Assembly (NCBI RefSeq): GCF_000314975.1 | Contig: NZ_BAEN01000023.1 | Span: 62,001-126,000, forward strand | Origin: Aliiglaciecola lipolytica E3 | GTDB taxonomy: Bacteria > Pseudomonadota > Gammaproteobacteria > Enterobacterales > Alteromonadaceae | DNA: 64,000 nucleotides | Direction of reading: 5' to 3' | Part shown: piece by piece, positions 1-9,636 of the stretch | Layout of the letters: every line of letters starts with the position of its first letter | Numbering within the stretch: position 1 is the first letter of the stretch | The notes under the pieces: generated by a model | What the model saw: only the letters and a program-made list of their open reading frames with translations | What the model was told of the DNA's origin: nothing | Database searches by the model: none | Program-made: the position numbers and the translations under genes

Positions 1-677
1 CGTTGGAATCACTTTATCAATTGCGTGTGGATGGCATTATTATCGCCTCATCAGGCAGTAATACTAAACTGATCAATGATTATATTAAGCGCGGTATGCA
101 AATTGTGCATTTTCAACTTGAGCACGACGGCAGTGAAAGAAATATTATTCTTTCTGATTACAAAAAAGCAGCATTTGATGCGACTGAGTACCTAATTAAA
201 CTTGGCCATCAAAGAATTTGTTTTGTGACGCAGGATTTTCAAAATGTAAAATCAAGGCATGAGCGTTATCAGGGGTACGTATCTGCATTAAGCAAACATG
301 GAATCTCTGAAGATAAAGGCCTAGTACAATATTGGCAACGTGAAACGGGTTTGCAGCAATCTTTAGATAACATTCTTAAAACAGCCAGACCCACTGCGTT
401 TTTCACACAGCATTTGCCGATTACGATCGAACTGTTAAGACGTTTAAATCAGGCGAATATTGATATTCCAAAAGATGTCTCTTTGCTCGGTTTTGACGAT
501 ATTCCAATGGCGGAGTTTTTTAAAGTGCCAATCTCTGTTGTGAAACAAGATCCTTATCAAATTGGCATTGAGTCCACGAAACTGTTGCTAAATAATATTT
601 CTGGAGAGAGTAATAAGGCACATAAATCCTTAATTCCTTGCTCGTTATTGAAGCGTGAATCCTGCAGAAAAATCTGA
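1..677 (+). CDS. LacI/GalR-family transcriptional regulator, 5'-truncated
   Basis: The open frame enters from the left edge (first full codon at base 3), so the N-terminal helix-turn-helix is outside the window. What remains is about 225 residues of the periplasmic-binding-protein-like sensor domain. Recognisable LacI-family signatures are DGIIIASSG near the start, LGHQRICFVT about a quarter of the way in, and LLGFDDIPMAEFF followed by VKQDPYQIG near the end. The family binds a sugar or sugar-derived effector and represses a neighbouring catabolic operon; the target is probably to the left, out of view. A hairpin with a T run follows the stop. Family assignment is firm; the ligand cannot be told from this fragment. 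Confidence 0.9.
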   Translation, partial: LESLYQLRVDGIIIASSGSNTKLINDYIKRGMQIVHFQLEHDGSERNIILSDYKKAAFDATEYLIKLGHQRICFVTQDFQNVKSRHERYQGYVSALSKHGISEDKGLVQYWQRETGLQQSLDNILKTARPTAFFTQHLPITIELLRRLNQANIDIPKDVSLLGFDDIPMAEFFKVPISVVKQDPYQIGIESTKLLLNNISGESNKAHKSLIPCSLLKRESCRKI

Positions 678-731
678 CATATCGCTTTAAAATGAGCGTC
701 AAAGCAAAGATGCAATTGTTGGTGCTTTTAG

Positions 732-771
732 GCAGCAAAAAAGTTTAAACTCTCTTGAGAGCTGCTTTTTT
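732..771 (+). terminator. Rho-independent terminator candidate after the LacI gene
   Basis: GCAGC at 732-736 pairs with GCTGC at 761-765. Inside lies a second perfect arm, CTCTC (750-754) and GAGAG (757-761). Six T's follow at 766-771. It sits about 55 bases past the LacI stop. I saw no gene in the remaining bases up to 1059, which presumably hold the promoter of the next gene. Confidence 0.55.
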
Positions 772-1059
772 GTTGTCTCGTGTTTGCTAATGATTTAGTC
801 ATGCAACGCAAAGATCGTTAAGATTCCCCGAACTAGGGTAAACAAATGTCTTCTGACAATCGCATAAACCCAAATTAGCTCCCAATAATCACTTTATATT
901 TTACTGGGTATTTTTTACTCCAGCTACCAAAAGATTGATGCTAAAACTCGGCTATTTACCTTAAAACACAAATTTTATCTGCATTTATTAAGTCATTTCA
1001 ATTATTTACGTCTATAAGTTAACTAGACGATGCTAATTCCGTTTCATTGGGAGAGTGAT

Positions 1060-1752
1060 TTGCGTCATAGAAAGGTAAATATGCTAATGGTTTTGCTTGT
1101 TGTTGGCTTTAATAGTCACGCACAAACTGAAATGGATATTGGTTATGACAGCAAATATGTAACTGAAGGGCGGAATAATTTAGTCGAGGGTGGCATTGTT
1201 TGGGTCAGTGTTAATCACCAACTAGACACCAGTTGGTTGATTGGCGCTGCTTATGGTGAAGCTAGTAATGATGCTGTGGATTATGACGAACTAAATGTAA
1301 GTATTGCATTTAGTCGTCAAGTGGGCGACTTGTGGTATAGCTTAAATTATACTCGACTAGAATTTTATGCTGACAACCAAAGTGATAACGAACTAGGGGT
1401 TTTTGCCAGTTGGGAAGGGTTTGAACACGTAATTCTAACATTCGAGGTAGTGTATAGCAGTCAAGCTGATGGCTCTTTTTTGCAACTGGGCGTAACAAAT
1501 GGGTACAAACTTAGTCGTGATTTGATGCTTTCCCCATACGCAAAAATTGCCTTCGATTTTGGATATGCAAGTGAACGCTCTGAAGGGCATAATCACTATG
1601 CTTTAGGCGCGAATTTACGCTACCAATTCACTCAAAACATTAGCGTTATTTCAATGGCAGAATACAACATTGGTGGTAGTTATCTCAAAGATTTAAACGA
1701 TAATCAAAGTGATCAAGCTTGGGCCGGCTTGCATTTAAACGTAATTTTTTGA
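1060..1752 (+). CDS. Small outer-membrane beta-barrel-like exported protein
   Basis: I place the start at the TTG at 1060. It has a GGGAGAG ribosome-binding site just upstream and gives a clean signal peptide: RHRK, then a hydrophobic LMVLLVVGF stretch, then cleavage after SHA. The in-frame ATG at 1030 has no visible Shine-Dalgarno and would put a charged tail before the signal peptide. The mature part is alternating polar/aromatic strands ending in a terminal phenylalanine (LHLNVIF), typical of an outer-membrane barrel of about 8-12 strands. The family is not firmly recognised; the opening DIGYDSKYVTEGRNN resembles Gcw_chp/TorF-type proteins. Function unknown. It converges on the lipoprotein gene that follows. 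Confidence 0.65.
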   Translation: MRHRKVNMLMVLLVVGFNSHAQTEMDIGYDSKYVTEGRNNLVEGGIVWVSVNHQLDTSWLIGAAYGEASNDAVDYDELNVSIAFSRQVGDLWYSLNYTRLEFYADNQSDNELGVFASWEGFEHVILTFEVVYSSQADGSFLQLGVTNGYKLSRDLMLSPYAKIAFDFGYASERSEGHNHYALGANLRYQFTQNISVISMAEYNIGGSYLKDLNDNQSDQAWAGLHLNVIF

Positions 1753-1774
1753 TCTTAATAGTGTCAGGTATTCA

Positions 1775-2521
1775 TTAGCAATTGCTTATTTGTTCAGGTA
1801 TCGGTCCGAGACAACCGGTAAGTTTTATATTTGCATTGTTAGCCTGAATTCTTAAGTTTTCTACGCGGCAGGCCGTATTCAATTCAACCTGAGCTCTTGC
1901 TAATAACCCGCTTGCACCTTGAGAAATATGTTTGCAAATAAGTGTGCTCAACCTTTTATCGAACTCCGTTAATAAACTTTCAGGTACACTTTCTAGCAAA
2001 TGTGTATGCATTCTAATCATATCTGTCGCTGTGGCTTCGTAACGGTTAAATATATCTAGTGCTACTTGATCGTTGATTTGTGTATTTGTTTTGAGCGTCT
2101 CAATATTAAACAATCTGGTGGTTTCATCTATCGAAGCTAGATCTTTAATAAACGTCAACATACCACAATCGCGTGGGGCATTATTCCACTCTTTTTCACA
2201 CACCTTTACCCCCGCATTCGAATAGGCGACTACACTGGTTTCTTCCGCTTTCCATGCAGCAGTTGCTGCAACTCGATAAAGACTAATTTTATTAAGAGCA
2301 GTTTTTGATTTTTCAGCTTCTTGTGCTGTGGTGGTTGCTAAGTCTGCGAGCATAGATAGGGCAGTTACCTCCATAGTGTAGTCTTTTGTTGTTTTAGCTT
2401 GTTCTAATGAGCTGTAGTAGCTATTTAGTTGTTCATTGGCATCCATCAAGGTAAACGTGGTTGCACACCCCACCAGAAATAATGGGGTAATAACCAAAAA
2501 TGATATAACTATTTTTTTCAC
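1775..2521 (-). CDS. Putative lipoprotein, last gene of an unrecognised three-gene operon
   Basis: The start is GTG at 2521 with AAAGGAG upstream, inside the end of the previous gene; only one base separates it from that gene's stop. A short hydrophobic signal ends in the lipobox LVGC, with Cys19 as the lipidation site. The mature 230 residues look mainly alpha-helical, with several cysteines (VCEKEW, RDCGML, LICKH, TACRV, TGCLG, ISNC) that could form disulfides in the periplasm. I do not recognise a domain. It is translationally linked to the 601- and 390-residue proteins upstream, so the three products probably act together at the cell envelope. No function can be assigned. Confidence 0.7.
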   Translation of the reverse strand: MKKIVISFLVITPLFLVGCATTFTLMDANEQLNSYYSSLEQAKTTKDYTMEVTALSMLADLATTTAQEAEKSKTALNKISLYRVAATAAWKAEETSVVAYSNAGVKVCEKEWNNAPRDCGMLTFIKDLASIDETTRLFNIETLKTNTQINDQVALDIFNRYEATATDMIRMHTHLLESVPESLLTEFDKRLSTLICKHISQGASGLLARAQVELNTACRVENLRIQANNANIKLTGCLGPIPEQISNC

Positions 2522-2522
2522 G

Positions 2523-4328
2523 TTATTCTCCTTTTAACAGTTTGTTAGCCGTTTCGATGCTTAAATTGCCAATCGATATCCCCTCAAGCACTGACCCTAA
2601 TAGAACACGTAGCAAGTGCAACCACTCTTTGCTGCCTATCTCCATAGGAAAACTTACAGCTAGTTCGTTTAACTCATCCAATAGCTCTTCAAAGAGGGAT
2701 AAGTTGTCGCGGATTGCCTTAGCATTGCCTGACATATTGGTAAGTGAAATAGTGATTGCTTCTTGTAAGGTAGCACCAACTAACACAGACAATTCTTTGC
2801 CGTTGGCCATATTCATTGCTTTACTGGCTGATTTTAGAATTACGGTGATTAACTTAGCGCCCAATATGTCTGCAGAACTGCTACCGAGTTTAAATAGACG
2901 GGCTGGATTAGACGCAGCTTCTGCAGCGGCAACGCTGGCAATCACTTTCCAATTATTCGCCGTTAGAAGTAAGTGTTTATCTGCGGCCATCGCAGAGGTA
3001 ATTGCGGCGATAACGCCATGCCACTCTTTATTGGGCCCAGCAATTAGCGTGGGGTTTGCAGATATCTGCACTAACACTATTTGGCCTATTTCTGTCAGCT
3101 TCTCAGCGGATAAAATGTTTGTTATGCCTTTGTTTTTATTGATGGAGTCGGCCATGGAAGTGGTGAGGTTTTTAAAAATGTCGACGGCCAGCGTTTGCCA
3201 TTGATTGTCAGCATCTGCGAACCTATGAGCGTTTTGACCTACAACATTAATCGCTTCTGCAAATAGCTTTGTGCCTGTTTCTTGATTGAAAGGAAAGGCA
3301 GCGTTTTCCAGTACAGTCGAAAATGATTTTAGCGCGTTACGTGCAACTTCGTGTTGTGGTTGGTCGCCTTTTACAAATAGTTTTGGGTTGGATTTGGCGA
3401 CCCCTAACATTGCGCGGTATAAACCGATGAAACGCTGTTCGCTAAATGGCTTTTTCAGTCCGTCTTTTGCCGCTTCTAGTAACAAAGCTTGGGTGACAGC
3501 GCCCATTGCCGTATTAGGTAAAAATGCGTCACCTAAAAATGCATGCTGATTTGTTGCTAATGTTTCTAATGCTGCTTTAGCTGCAGGACCGACTATTGAT
3601 TCGGTAACTTGTTGCCATTTTATTTGCTCGGCAATGCTGGTTGGGAAACTATTAACTACCGGGGTTAGGGAATTTGAGAGTAAGGTTTTTACGTGCTCTT
3701 CTTGCACTACCCAGTCTGGATGTGCACAGAGTGTTTTTAGTCCGGCTCTTAGAAATCCACTAGCTATTCGCTGGGCAAACTTTTCTTTTTCTCCAAAATC
3801 GCCTGAGTTCGGCAGAAATGCTGCCATATTGGCTGAAAAAGCGGATATAAGCTTTTGACTGTTGGGATTATCAGAAGCAAGACTTGGATTAATGGCTATG
3901 TATTCAAGCAGAATATCAGCAGCCGTTAATGCTATCCGAGCAAAGGGACTTAAATTAGGATCTCGGCCCGGGTCAAACTGATTGATTAATGTAGTTCCAC
4001 AAGGGACCAATGCAGCTTCAAAATCTACCCCTTCTTCCGCACTTTGCTTGAGTATTGCGACGTACAAACAATCTATTGAGTCTTTGTCTGATTTAGCGCA
4101 ATTTGAGTCCCAATATTGAACTAGGTCTCCCTCGGCTTGTACGCGTTTTTTGTATGCGCTGTTGCTAGTGAAAATGCCGTTTACGATGGTTTCTCGGCTA
4201 AGATCTTGAGGATCAAGACCCGGCAGAAGAGCTGAGGTATTACGTGCTCTTTGCTCAGCAATGTCTTTGGTTACCGTTCCCAGTCGAACGATGGACTGCA
4301 CCGCAAATTGAACTAACATAATATTCAT
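2523..4328 (-). CDS. Large soluble helical protein of unknown function
   Basis: Length is 601 residues, with no signal peptide and no convincing membrane span. The start ATG overlaps the stop of the upstream membrane-protein gene (ATGA, 4 bases) and has a near-perfect AAGGAGG site. The sequence is rich in Ala/Leu helices with loosely repeated units of about 45-60 residues; segments such as ISANPTLIAGPNKEWHGVI and ASNPARLFKL recur in style, suggesting an alpha-solenoid scaffold. I recognise no catalytic motif. Tight coupling to a membrane protein and a lipoprotein suggests part of an envelope complex. Long antisense open frames under this gene are shadows of its codon bias. Function unknown. 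Confidence 0.75.
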   Translation of the reverse strand: MNIMLVQFAVQSIVRLGTVTKDIAEQRARNTSALLPGLDPQDLSRETIVNGIFTSNSAYKKRVQAEGDLVQYWDSNCAKSDKDSIDCLYVAILKQSAEEGVDFEAALVPCGTTLINQFDPGRDPNLSPFARIALTAADILLEYIAINPSLASDNPNSQKLISAFSANMAAFLPNSGDFGEKEKFAQRIASGFLRAGLKTLCAHPDWVVQEEHVKTLLSNSLTPVVNSFPTSIAEQIKWQQVTESIVGPAAKAALETLATNQHAFLGDAFLPNTAMGAVTQALLLEAAKDGLKKPFSEQRFIGLYRAMLGVAKSNPKLFVKGDQPQHEVARNALKSFSTVLENAAFPFNQETGTKLFAEAINVVGQNAHRFADADNQWQTLAVDIFKNLTTSMADSINKNKGITNILSAEKLTEIGQIVLVQISANPTLIAGPNKEWHGVIAAITSAMAADKHLLLTANNWKVIASVAAAEAASNPARLFKLGSSSADILGAKLITVILKSASKAMNMANGKELSVLVGATLQEAITISLTNMSGNAKAIRDNLSLFEELLDELNELAVSFPMEIGSKEWLHLLRVLLGSVLEGISIGNLSIETANKLLKGE

Positions 4329-5497
4329 CTTAAACCTCCTTGTTGCATGGGTTTTCCATTTACATTCAATAATCTTCTACCGGTTGCTTTAGCAAACTCG
4401 TTTGCTTCGCGTGAGGTATTGAATATATTGACGAAACGCTCTGCGCGACTCTGCGAAGATTGTTCTACTGCTTCAGCGTTTAAGTTTTCCTCTTGTTTAA
4501 CCTGACTTTGAAATGTCTTAGAGACTTTACTGACTGAGCTTAAACGTTTGTATGTGTCAAACCAAAACGGCCCACCTAAGCCGACCAACAAGCCAGATGC
4601 AAACACGGAAAGCAACCAGCCTAAAAAGGCTACTTTATGGTTAAATATCCAACTCCATACACTATTATTTGCATCCTCTTGCGATTCGTATAAACGGGCT
4701 CTATTCCAAGGAGCAAAGTCCCATCCAATAGGCAACTGTGCATGTTCTAAGTCTTGCATTCCATTATTAAACACCTGCTTAATTTTGTCTGCTTTGAGAT
4801 CAAACTCTTCACTTGTTTCTTGCTCCGTTCTCGCCGCTTCTTCGGCAATAAGTTGTGCTTGCAAACGATTTGCAATGCGGTCACCTTCTTGGATCAATGC
4901 CTGTCGAGATGCTTCACTTTGGGATAAGGTCTTCATGACTTCAACCACATTGAAGTTGATGGCAAATACTAAAAAAAATCCCACCAAAATTGATATAAAT
5001 CGTGAACGTTTTGCGAAATACCTTGAAGCACTATCACCATAGTCTTCATATTTACTGGCTAAATCTTCTAAAAAGACACCTAGTTTACTGTTGTCCGAAC
5101 CGAGCTTTTTGGAACGATTTAAGATTTCTTTACCAACTGGAGTTTCGGCTAATCGTTCTAAAAACTCTAGTGTTGAAAGTTTCTCAACTTTGTCTACTTT
5201 GCGGAATACTTTCAAAGCTTTGTACATGAAAAGTTGAAATTTGCCGTCTTTTTCCTTAATTGGAAGCCAACGCATATCCGTCATTTGTTTAACAAACCTA
5301 GCGCTATCCATACCTTGTGGATGGTGGGTTAGTAGTCTAGGTGCAATAACCTTATCAAACATCTGTTCCATCAATCGTTCTAAACCTTTAGCACGTTGAT
5401 TTAAAAAGTTATGAAATGACTCAACGATCGCCGACACAATAGTTGAAAGTATCATCATCACTACGGAAAAGGCTAACAGTGAATCCAACCAACTCAT
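4325..5497 (-). CDS. Membrane protein with N-terminal span, first gene of unrecognised operon
   Basis: The 390-residue product begins with a hydrophobic segment (about residues 7-28, LLAFSVVMMILSTIVSAI), followed by ESFHNFLNQRAKGLERLMEQ. This layout recalls a widespread uncharacterised family with an N-terminal span followed by an Arg/Leu helix (recalled from memory, not a database hit). A second span lies near residues 165-185 (ISILVGFFLVFAINF). A helical, charged region follows (about 190-260), then a third span near 285-310 (VAFLGWLLSVFASGLLVGLGG). The C-terminus is polar and Gln/Glu-rich. It leads a three-gene operon with a soluble helical protein and a lipoprotein. Function unknown. Confidence 0.75.
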   Translation of the reverse strand: MSWLDSLLAFSVVMMILSTIVSAIVESFHNFLNQRAKGLERLMEQMFDKVIAPRLLTHHPQGMDSARFVKQMTDMRWLPIKEKDGKFQLFMYKALKVFRKVDKVEKLSTLEFLERLAETPVGKEILNRSKKLGSDNSKLGVFLEDLASKYEDYGDSASRYFAKRSRFISILVGFFLVFAINFNVVEVMKTLSQSEASRQALIQEGDRIANRLQAQLIAEEAARTEQETSEEFDLKADKIKQVFNNGMQDLEHAQLPIGWDFAPWNRARLYESQEDANNSVWSWIFNHKVAFLGWLLSVFASGLLVGLGGPFWFDTYKRLSSVSKVSKTFQSQVKQEENLNAEAVEQSSQSRAERFVNIFNTSREANEFAKATGRRLLNVNGKPMQQGGLR

Positions 5498-5590
5498 GCA
5501 TGTTTCCTTGTCTAACTAATTGACCTTAAACTAGATTAGTATCTGTACGTTATTTATACAAGCAGTAGAGGTTTTTACATTTTGCGCTTA

Positions 5591-5618
5591 AAAAAAATCC
5601 CCGTATTACCGGGGATTT
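5591..5618 (-). terminator. Rho-independent terminator of the large lipoprotein gene
   Basis: A 9-bp perfect stem (5595-5603 with 5610-5618, core ATCCCCG/CGGGGAT) has a 6-base loop. On the minus strand it is followed directly by seven T's (complement of 5591-5597). It lies 23 bases after the stop of the 1331-residue gene and before the promoter region of the next minus-strand operon, so it separates the two transcripts. Confidence 0.9.
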
Positions 5619-5640
5619 AATTTGTTCAGATTAGCTGAAC

Positions 5641-8600
5641 TTATTTTAGTTTTTCATCATTACAACTTTGTGGTGTTATGCCGTACTTCGCGGATACTCT
5701 AGCTTTCGCAGTTTCACAATTTTCAGTTGAAAAAGCAGATTTCGTCACTTTACGGGATGTGGATTCCGGCTTCGCACCGTTTCCTAATCCCGAGCTGAGT
5801 GACAATTTAGAGCTGTCATAGCCATTTAAGCCACAAACTCGTGCTGCATTACAGCTAATGAACAAAATATCATTAAACCGTGAAGTACCTGTATCATCCA
5901 CTCCTGCTTCAGAACTGCTGGATACAGTTAACGGCGTTGTGGAATTAAACTGATAGTTCCGGCGATTAGCACCTTCCGTCTCATTAAGAATCACATCAAT
6001 AGTGTAATTTGTAGAAGGACTACCACTGTAATAATGCACATCAACATCGAACTGACCATTGCTGTATGCGGTGTTACCATCTGCACGGTATGAAACCACT
6101 TCTGGACCGTAACCTGAGGTGTCATCACGATCGAGGTTTCCTAAAGTAGCTGTGCGGTCGCTATACCATATCGTTTCCGCTAATGGATCTTTTGAGTAAA
6201 TATCGATATCAGTGGCTGTGTCCCAGCGTAAAACAAATACTACTCTTGAAGCGATAAGTGCATTAACGCCAGTTGAACCTGCGGCAACACCATTGAGGGT
6301 GATAATTTCTTCTCGTGTAGTGGGTGAACTGCCGTTGAAGCCCTGGGCTTTTACATTGTTCGCTCCCAAAGACATAACCACAGAGCCTTCAAAACTTCCA
6401 GATGAAGACATTGGAACAATGGTGGTTATGCCATTAGCAGTAATGTGAACATCGGTAGTTGCATCTTGACCTTCGTCAGGAATGTTGCCTGAGATACTGA
6501 TAACTCGATCAGATACATCTTCACCAGATTGATGACTGGTTATTATGGTATCGACATTCAATTCATCGCGAACCTTGAAAGAGACCTTTACGGTGGCGTC
6601 TGCATCTTCATCTGAGTTCACTAAAGTTACAAATAACTTAGGTAAATTAGTAAGGCCTTCACCGTATACATAACTTGATTGCAATGAGCTGCTAAACCAA
6701 GTGTGCGGTACACCATCTATCGTATTAGTGCTCTGAAAACCAGCATCGTTACTCGCAATCGATACATAAACCTGTGAAGTAGACTCAATTAACAGTTCTG
6801 CCACTTTTCCTTCTGGCATAGTGCCAGTAAAAGCGGGTACTTCAAATGATACTGCACCAGCACTCTTTATTTGCGCTACATTCTGCAACGTATAAATTGT
6901 GTTATCTGGCTGCGCTAGTAAATCAGCAACAGTTGAACTTAGGTTTGGAGAGAAACGATAGTTGGGTTTTTCAAATGGAAAAACGATATTAGTTTCATTG
7001 CTATCTAACGAACTAATACTGTTATTTAGCTGCGTAGCTACATTGTAGAAACTTAATGCGGAGGCAAGAGAGGCACTATTATTTGCGCCAAAGTGATCGC
7101 CAAAATCACACCCCATGCCATTTAAAAGTCCATTCAGATTCTTCAGTGCTAAAGGGTCTGAAGCTGGTGTGAAATTGAAGACTTCCTGCATAGTCGTATT
7201 AAAGGCTGGACACTTTTGATCTAACAACTTGAAGAATGAAAAGCGTTGATAAGGACGATTACGGTTTTCACCAATTCCTGTTTTTAATCCTACTTCAAGA
7301 ATGCGTTTACCAAGTCGTTCCTTCGCTTTATAGGTATTGATATTGTCAAAAATAACGTCTTCGACCCACCTCGCTGTACCTTCGTATAGCCAAGCGATTC
7401 CTACTCCACCTTGAATAACTAAGGATTGATTCTCAAGTTTCGTATCTGGGTGTCCTTGTGCGTGATGGTAATACTCATGAACGGATGTACCCTGTATTGT
7501 TGTTGCAGCTTTACTGTTGAGATCAGTTATATGCAATACTTTGTAATCTTCTCTTGAATTGACAAATCCAAGTGTTCTGGCGTCATCCATGGTTTCTATG
7601 CGCACGGTGAATTCGTCATCGAATCCTAAATTCTGTAACGTAAATTCTGCTCTGGCATCAACAATCCAAGACACAACTTGTTCTTTAGAAACACTGTTCC
7701 AGCGAAGTAAGTCGTCACCCCAGTCGTCTACCGTAATCGTTACCGCAGGGTCCGCAACGCTAGTACATTCAAATTCATCAATTGAAAAGCCAAAAAAGGT
7801 TTGTTGAGTACAGGTAACTTCTGCAGCTGTTGCAGCGTCAACTAGATAACTCGCACTTGTTGCTTGTTGGGCATTAGCACTGGTTTTACCGCTCGAGGGT
7901 GCAACATAGCCAAAAAAGCCTAAAGCGGGTAATTGTGCGAACCTGAACGCTACAAAAGGTGCCTCTTCTGTTCCGCTAAATTGACGGTTATACCCACCCA
8001 CTGACCAAACATGTTCAACTGAATCAGATATTTCACTGTAGGTATAATAGCGAACATCATCAATCTCAACGCCGCTGGGTAAATCACTTAATGAAAAGCG
8101 AATATCGATTTCTGCATCCACAGCTTCATTTACTATTAGGCCGTCAGTTAACGCTATTACTCCAGATGGTTGATTCGGAATGTCCGCCCTGTCTACGCTA
8201 CTAAGCGTTAACGTTGCCAGTGCATCCAACAATTCTACTTGGCTTAATTGCACACCGTTCAAATTTGAATTGTCTTCAGTAATTGTGAGCTGCGATGTGC
8301 TTTGTTCATAACTTGTGGCGAGTGAAGCCGTTTCAGCCACTGAAATCGCTACAGTTGCAGTAGAAAATCTGCTTCCATCATTAACCGTAACATCGAAAGT
8401 AGAATCTCCGCTCGCTATATTACTAGCTGGAACCCAACTCAGTAGGCCGTTATTGAAGTCAATTGACATACCTTCTGGTGCGTTATTGATTGCATAAGTC
8501 AGCGGATTATTACCTGTATACGTTGGTTCAACTAAGTAACTAAAAGGTACATTGGGCAAAGCTGAAAATCCTTGCTCTGGGACGACGACCTCGAGTTCTA

Positions 8601-9636
8601 TACCTTTTAGTGTCACATCATTAGGATTTAACCCATTGTAAAATGGATCAGAAGATGTGACCTCGGATAAGATTATTTGATAATTTTGTTCACCATCAAC
8701 GACATTTGGATTTTGACCATAGACATTTACAGTTTGTGGCACTTCCCAATTGTCAGGCGTGAAAGTGAGACTACTCTCTTCGGGCATTCCTTCACTTGGG
8801 TCAGATGATGTAACATTAATGGTTAAATTGGATATAGGTTGACTGCCTACAGTAACTGAAAATTGAGCCAACGAATTTACGTTCGCCGTATTTCCGATTA
8901 CTTTACCCACCTCAATAAAAGGTGCAGGACGTCCTAGAATGATAATGCTGTCCGATGCACTAGCGCCGTCATTGTCGGTAACCGTTAAGCTAAATTCAAA
9001 TTCTGTATTTTCAGATAATTCAGGAATCTTTATCGTGGCGGTGGCTGTATCGCTATCAGATATCGGCAACATCACTGAGCCGTTATTCACTTGGGTCCAT
9101 TGATAACTGCTAATAGTGCCATTCAGGTCTGAACTCGCACTGCCATCCAGCGCAACCGTTTCACCGACTTCTGCTTGTGCGTCTTCGCCAGCCTTGGCAA
9201 CAGGTGGAGTATTAACACTGGCAACATCTTTAATAGTAATTACAACACTATCTGTGGCAGTCGCTCCATCATCATCAGTGACGGTCAAATCAAACTCAAC
9301 AAGTGTGTCAGCATCTACTGTAGGAGCATTGAAACTTGGCGCTGCGTCAGTTGTTGAAGAAAGTGTTAGTGTTGGTCCCGAAGTTTGCGTCCAAAGATAG
9401 GTGCTAATTGTACCATCTGAGTCACTTCCTGAACCCGAAAGAGAGGCGTTTAATCCTTCGTTTATTTCAAAGTCAGCACCTGCATCAGCTGTAGGCGGTT
9501 GATTAGTAGGTGTTGGTGGAGGCGATGTTTCATCGGAATTACTATTACCACATGCAGAAAGCATAGTGGCAATACACGTGGTCAGAGCTAATTTTTTAAA
9601 TGCTCGGACGTTAGTGACATAAAGATTTTTATTCAT
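5641..9636 (-). CDS. Giant surface lipoprotein with PKD-like domains and an HExxH metallopeptidase motif
   Basis: The product is 1331 residues; the signal peptide ends in lipobox LSAC (Cys29). After a Pro/Thr linker come two PKD/REJ-type beta-sandwich domains (about 45-140 and 140-235; TADAGADFEINEG, then WTQ and LTVTDDDGA motifs). Cadherin/Ig-like putative domains follow at about 345-430. A catalytic-looking region carries HEYYH at 720-724 with a possible third zinc ligand Glu752 in WLYEGTARW, a gluzincin-like layout. Near 1130-1240, VFVLRWDTATDIDIY with GPEVVSY resembles the YfaP/DUF2135 domain. It is probably an outer-membrane-anchored, surface-exposed protease or adhesin. The start has AAGGAA 7 bases upstream. 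It is monocistronic with its own terminator. Activity is inferred from the motif alone. Confidence 0.8.
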   Translation of the reverse strand: MNKNLYVTNVRAFKKLALTTCIATMLSACGNSNSDETSPPPTPTNQPPTADAGADFEINEGLNASLSGSGSDSDGTISTYLWTQTSGPTLTLSSTTDAAPSFNAPTVDADTLVEFDLTVTDDDGATATDSVVITIKDVASVNTPPVAKAGEDAQAEVGETVALDGSASSDLNGTISSYQWTQVNNGSVMLPISDSDTATATIKIPELSENTEFEFSLTVTDNDGASASDSIIILGRPAPFIEVGKVIGNTANVNSLAQFSVTVGSQPISNLTINVTSSDPSEGMPEESSLTFTPDNWEVPQTVNVYGQNPNVVDGEQNYQIILSEVTSSDPFYNGLNPNDVTLKGIELEVVVPEQGFSALPNVPFSYLVEPTYTGNNPLTYAINNAPEGMSIDFNNGLLSWVPASNIASGDSTFDVTVNDGSRFSTATVAISVAETASLATSYEQSTSQLTITEDNSNLNGVQLSQVELLDALATLTLSSVDRADIPNQPSGVIALTDGLIVNEAVDAEIDIRFSLSDLPSGVEIDDVRYYTYSEISDSVEHVWSVGGYNRQFSGTEEAPFVAFRFAQLPALGFFGYVAPSSGKTSANAQQATSASYLVDAATAAEVTCTQQTFFGFSIDEFECTSVADPAVTITVDDWGDDLLRWNSVSKEQVVSWIVDARAEFTLQNLGFDDEFTVRIETMDDARTLGFVNSREDYKVLHITDLNSKAATTIQGTSVHEYYHHAQGHPDTKLENQSLVIQGGVGIAWLYEGTARWVEDVIFDNINTYKAKERLGKRILEVGLKTGIGENRNRPYQRFSFFKLLDQKCPAFNTTMQEVFNFTPASDPLALKNLNGLLNGMGCDFGDHFGANNSASLASALSFYNVATQLNNSISSLDSNETNIVFPFEKPNYRFSPNLSSTVADLLAQPDNTIYTLQNVAQIKSAGAVSFEVPAFTGTMPEGKVAELLIESTSQVYVSIASNDAGFQSTNTIDGVPHTWFSSSLQSSYVYGEGLTNLPKLFVTLVNSDEDADATVKVSFKVRDELNVDTIITSHQSGEDVSDRVISISGNIPDEGQDATTDVHITANGITTIVPMSSSGSFEGSVVMSLGANNVKAQGFNGSSPTTREEIITLNGVAAGSTGVNALIASRVVFVLRWDTATDIDIYSKDPLAETIWYSDRTATLGNLDRDDTSGYGPEVVSYRADGNTAYSNGQFDVDVHYYSGSPSTNYTIDVILNETEGANRRNYQFNSTTPLTVSSSSEAGVDDTGTSRFNDILFISCNAARVCGLNGYDSSKLSLSSGLGNGAKPESTSRKVTKSAFSTENCETAKARVSAKYGITPQSCNDEKLK

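Noticed and set aside
2542-3204. 220-codon antisense frame under the 601-residue helical protein
   Set aside because: Composition mirrors the Ala/Leu-rich coding strand; no ribosome site; the opposite frame has ATGA coupling and strong Shine-Dalgarno.
9116-9400. Antisense frames under the giant lipoprotein gene
   Set aside because: Ser/Thr/Val-rich mirror of the repeated PKD coding sequence; no start signal; shadow of codon bias.
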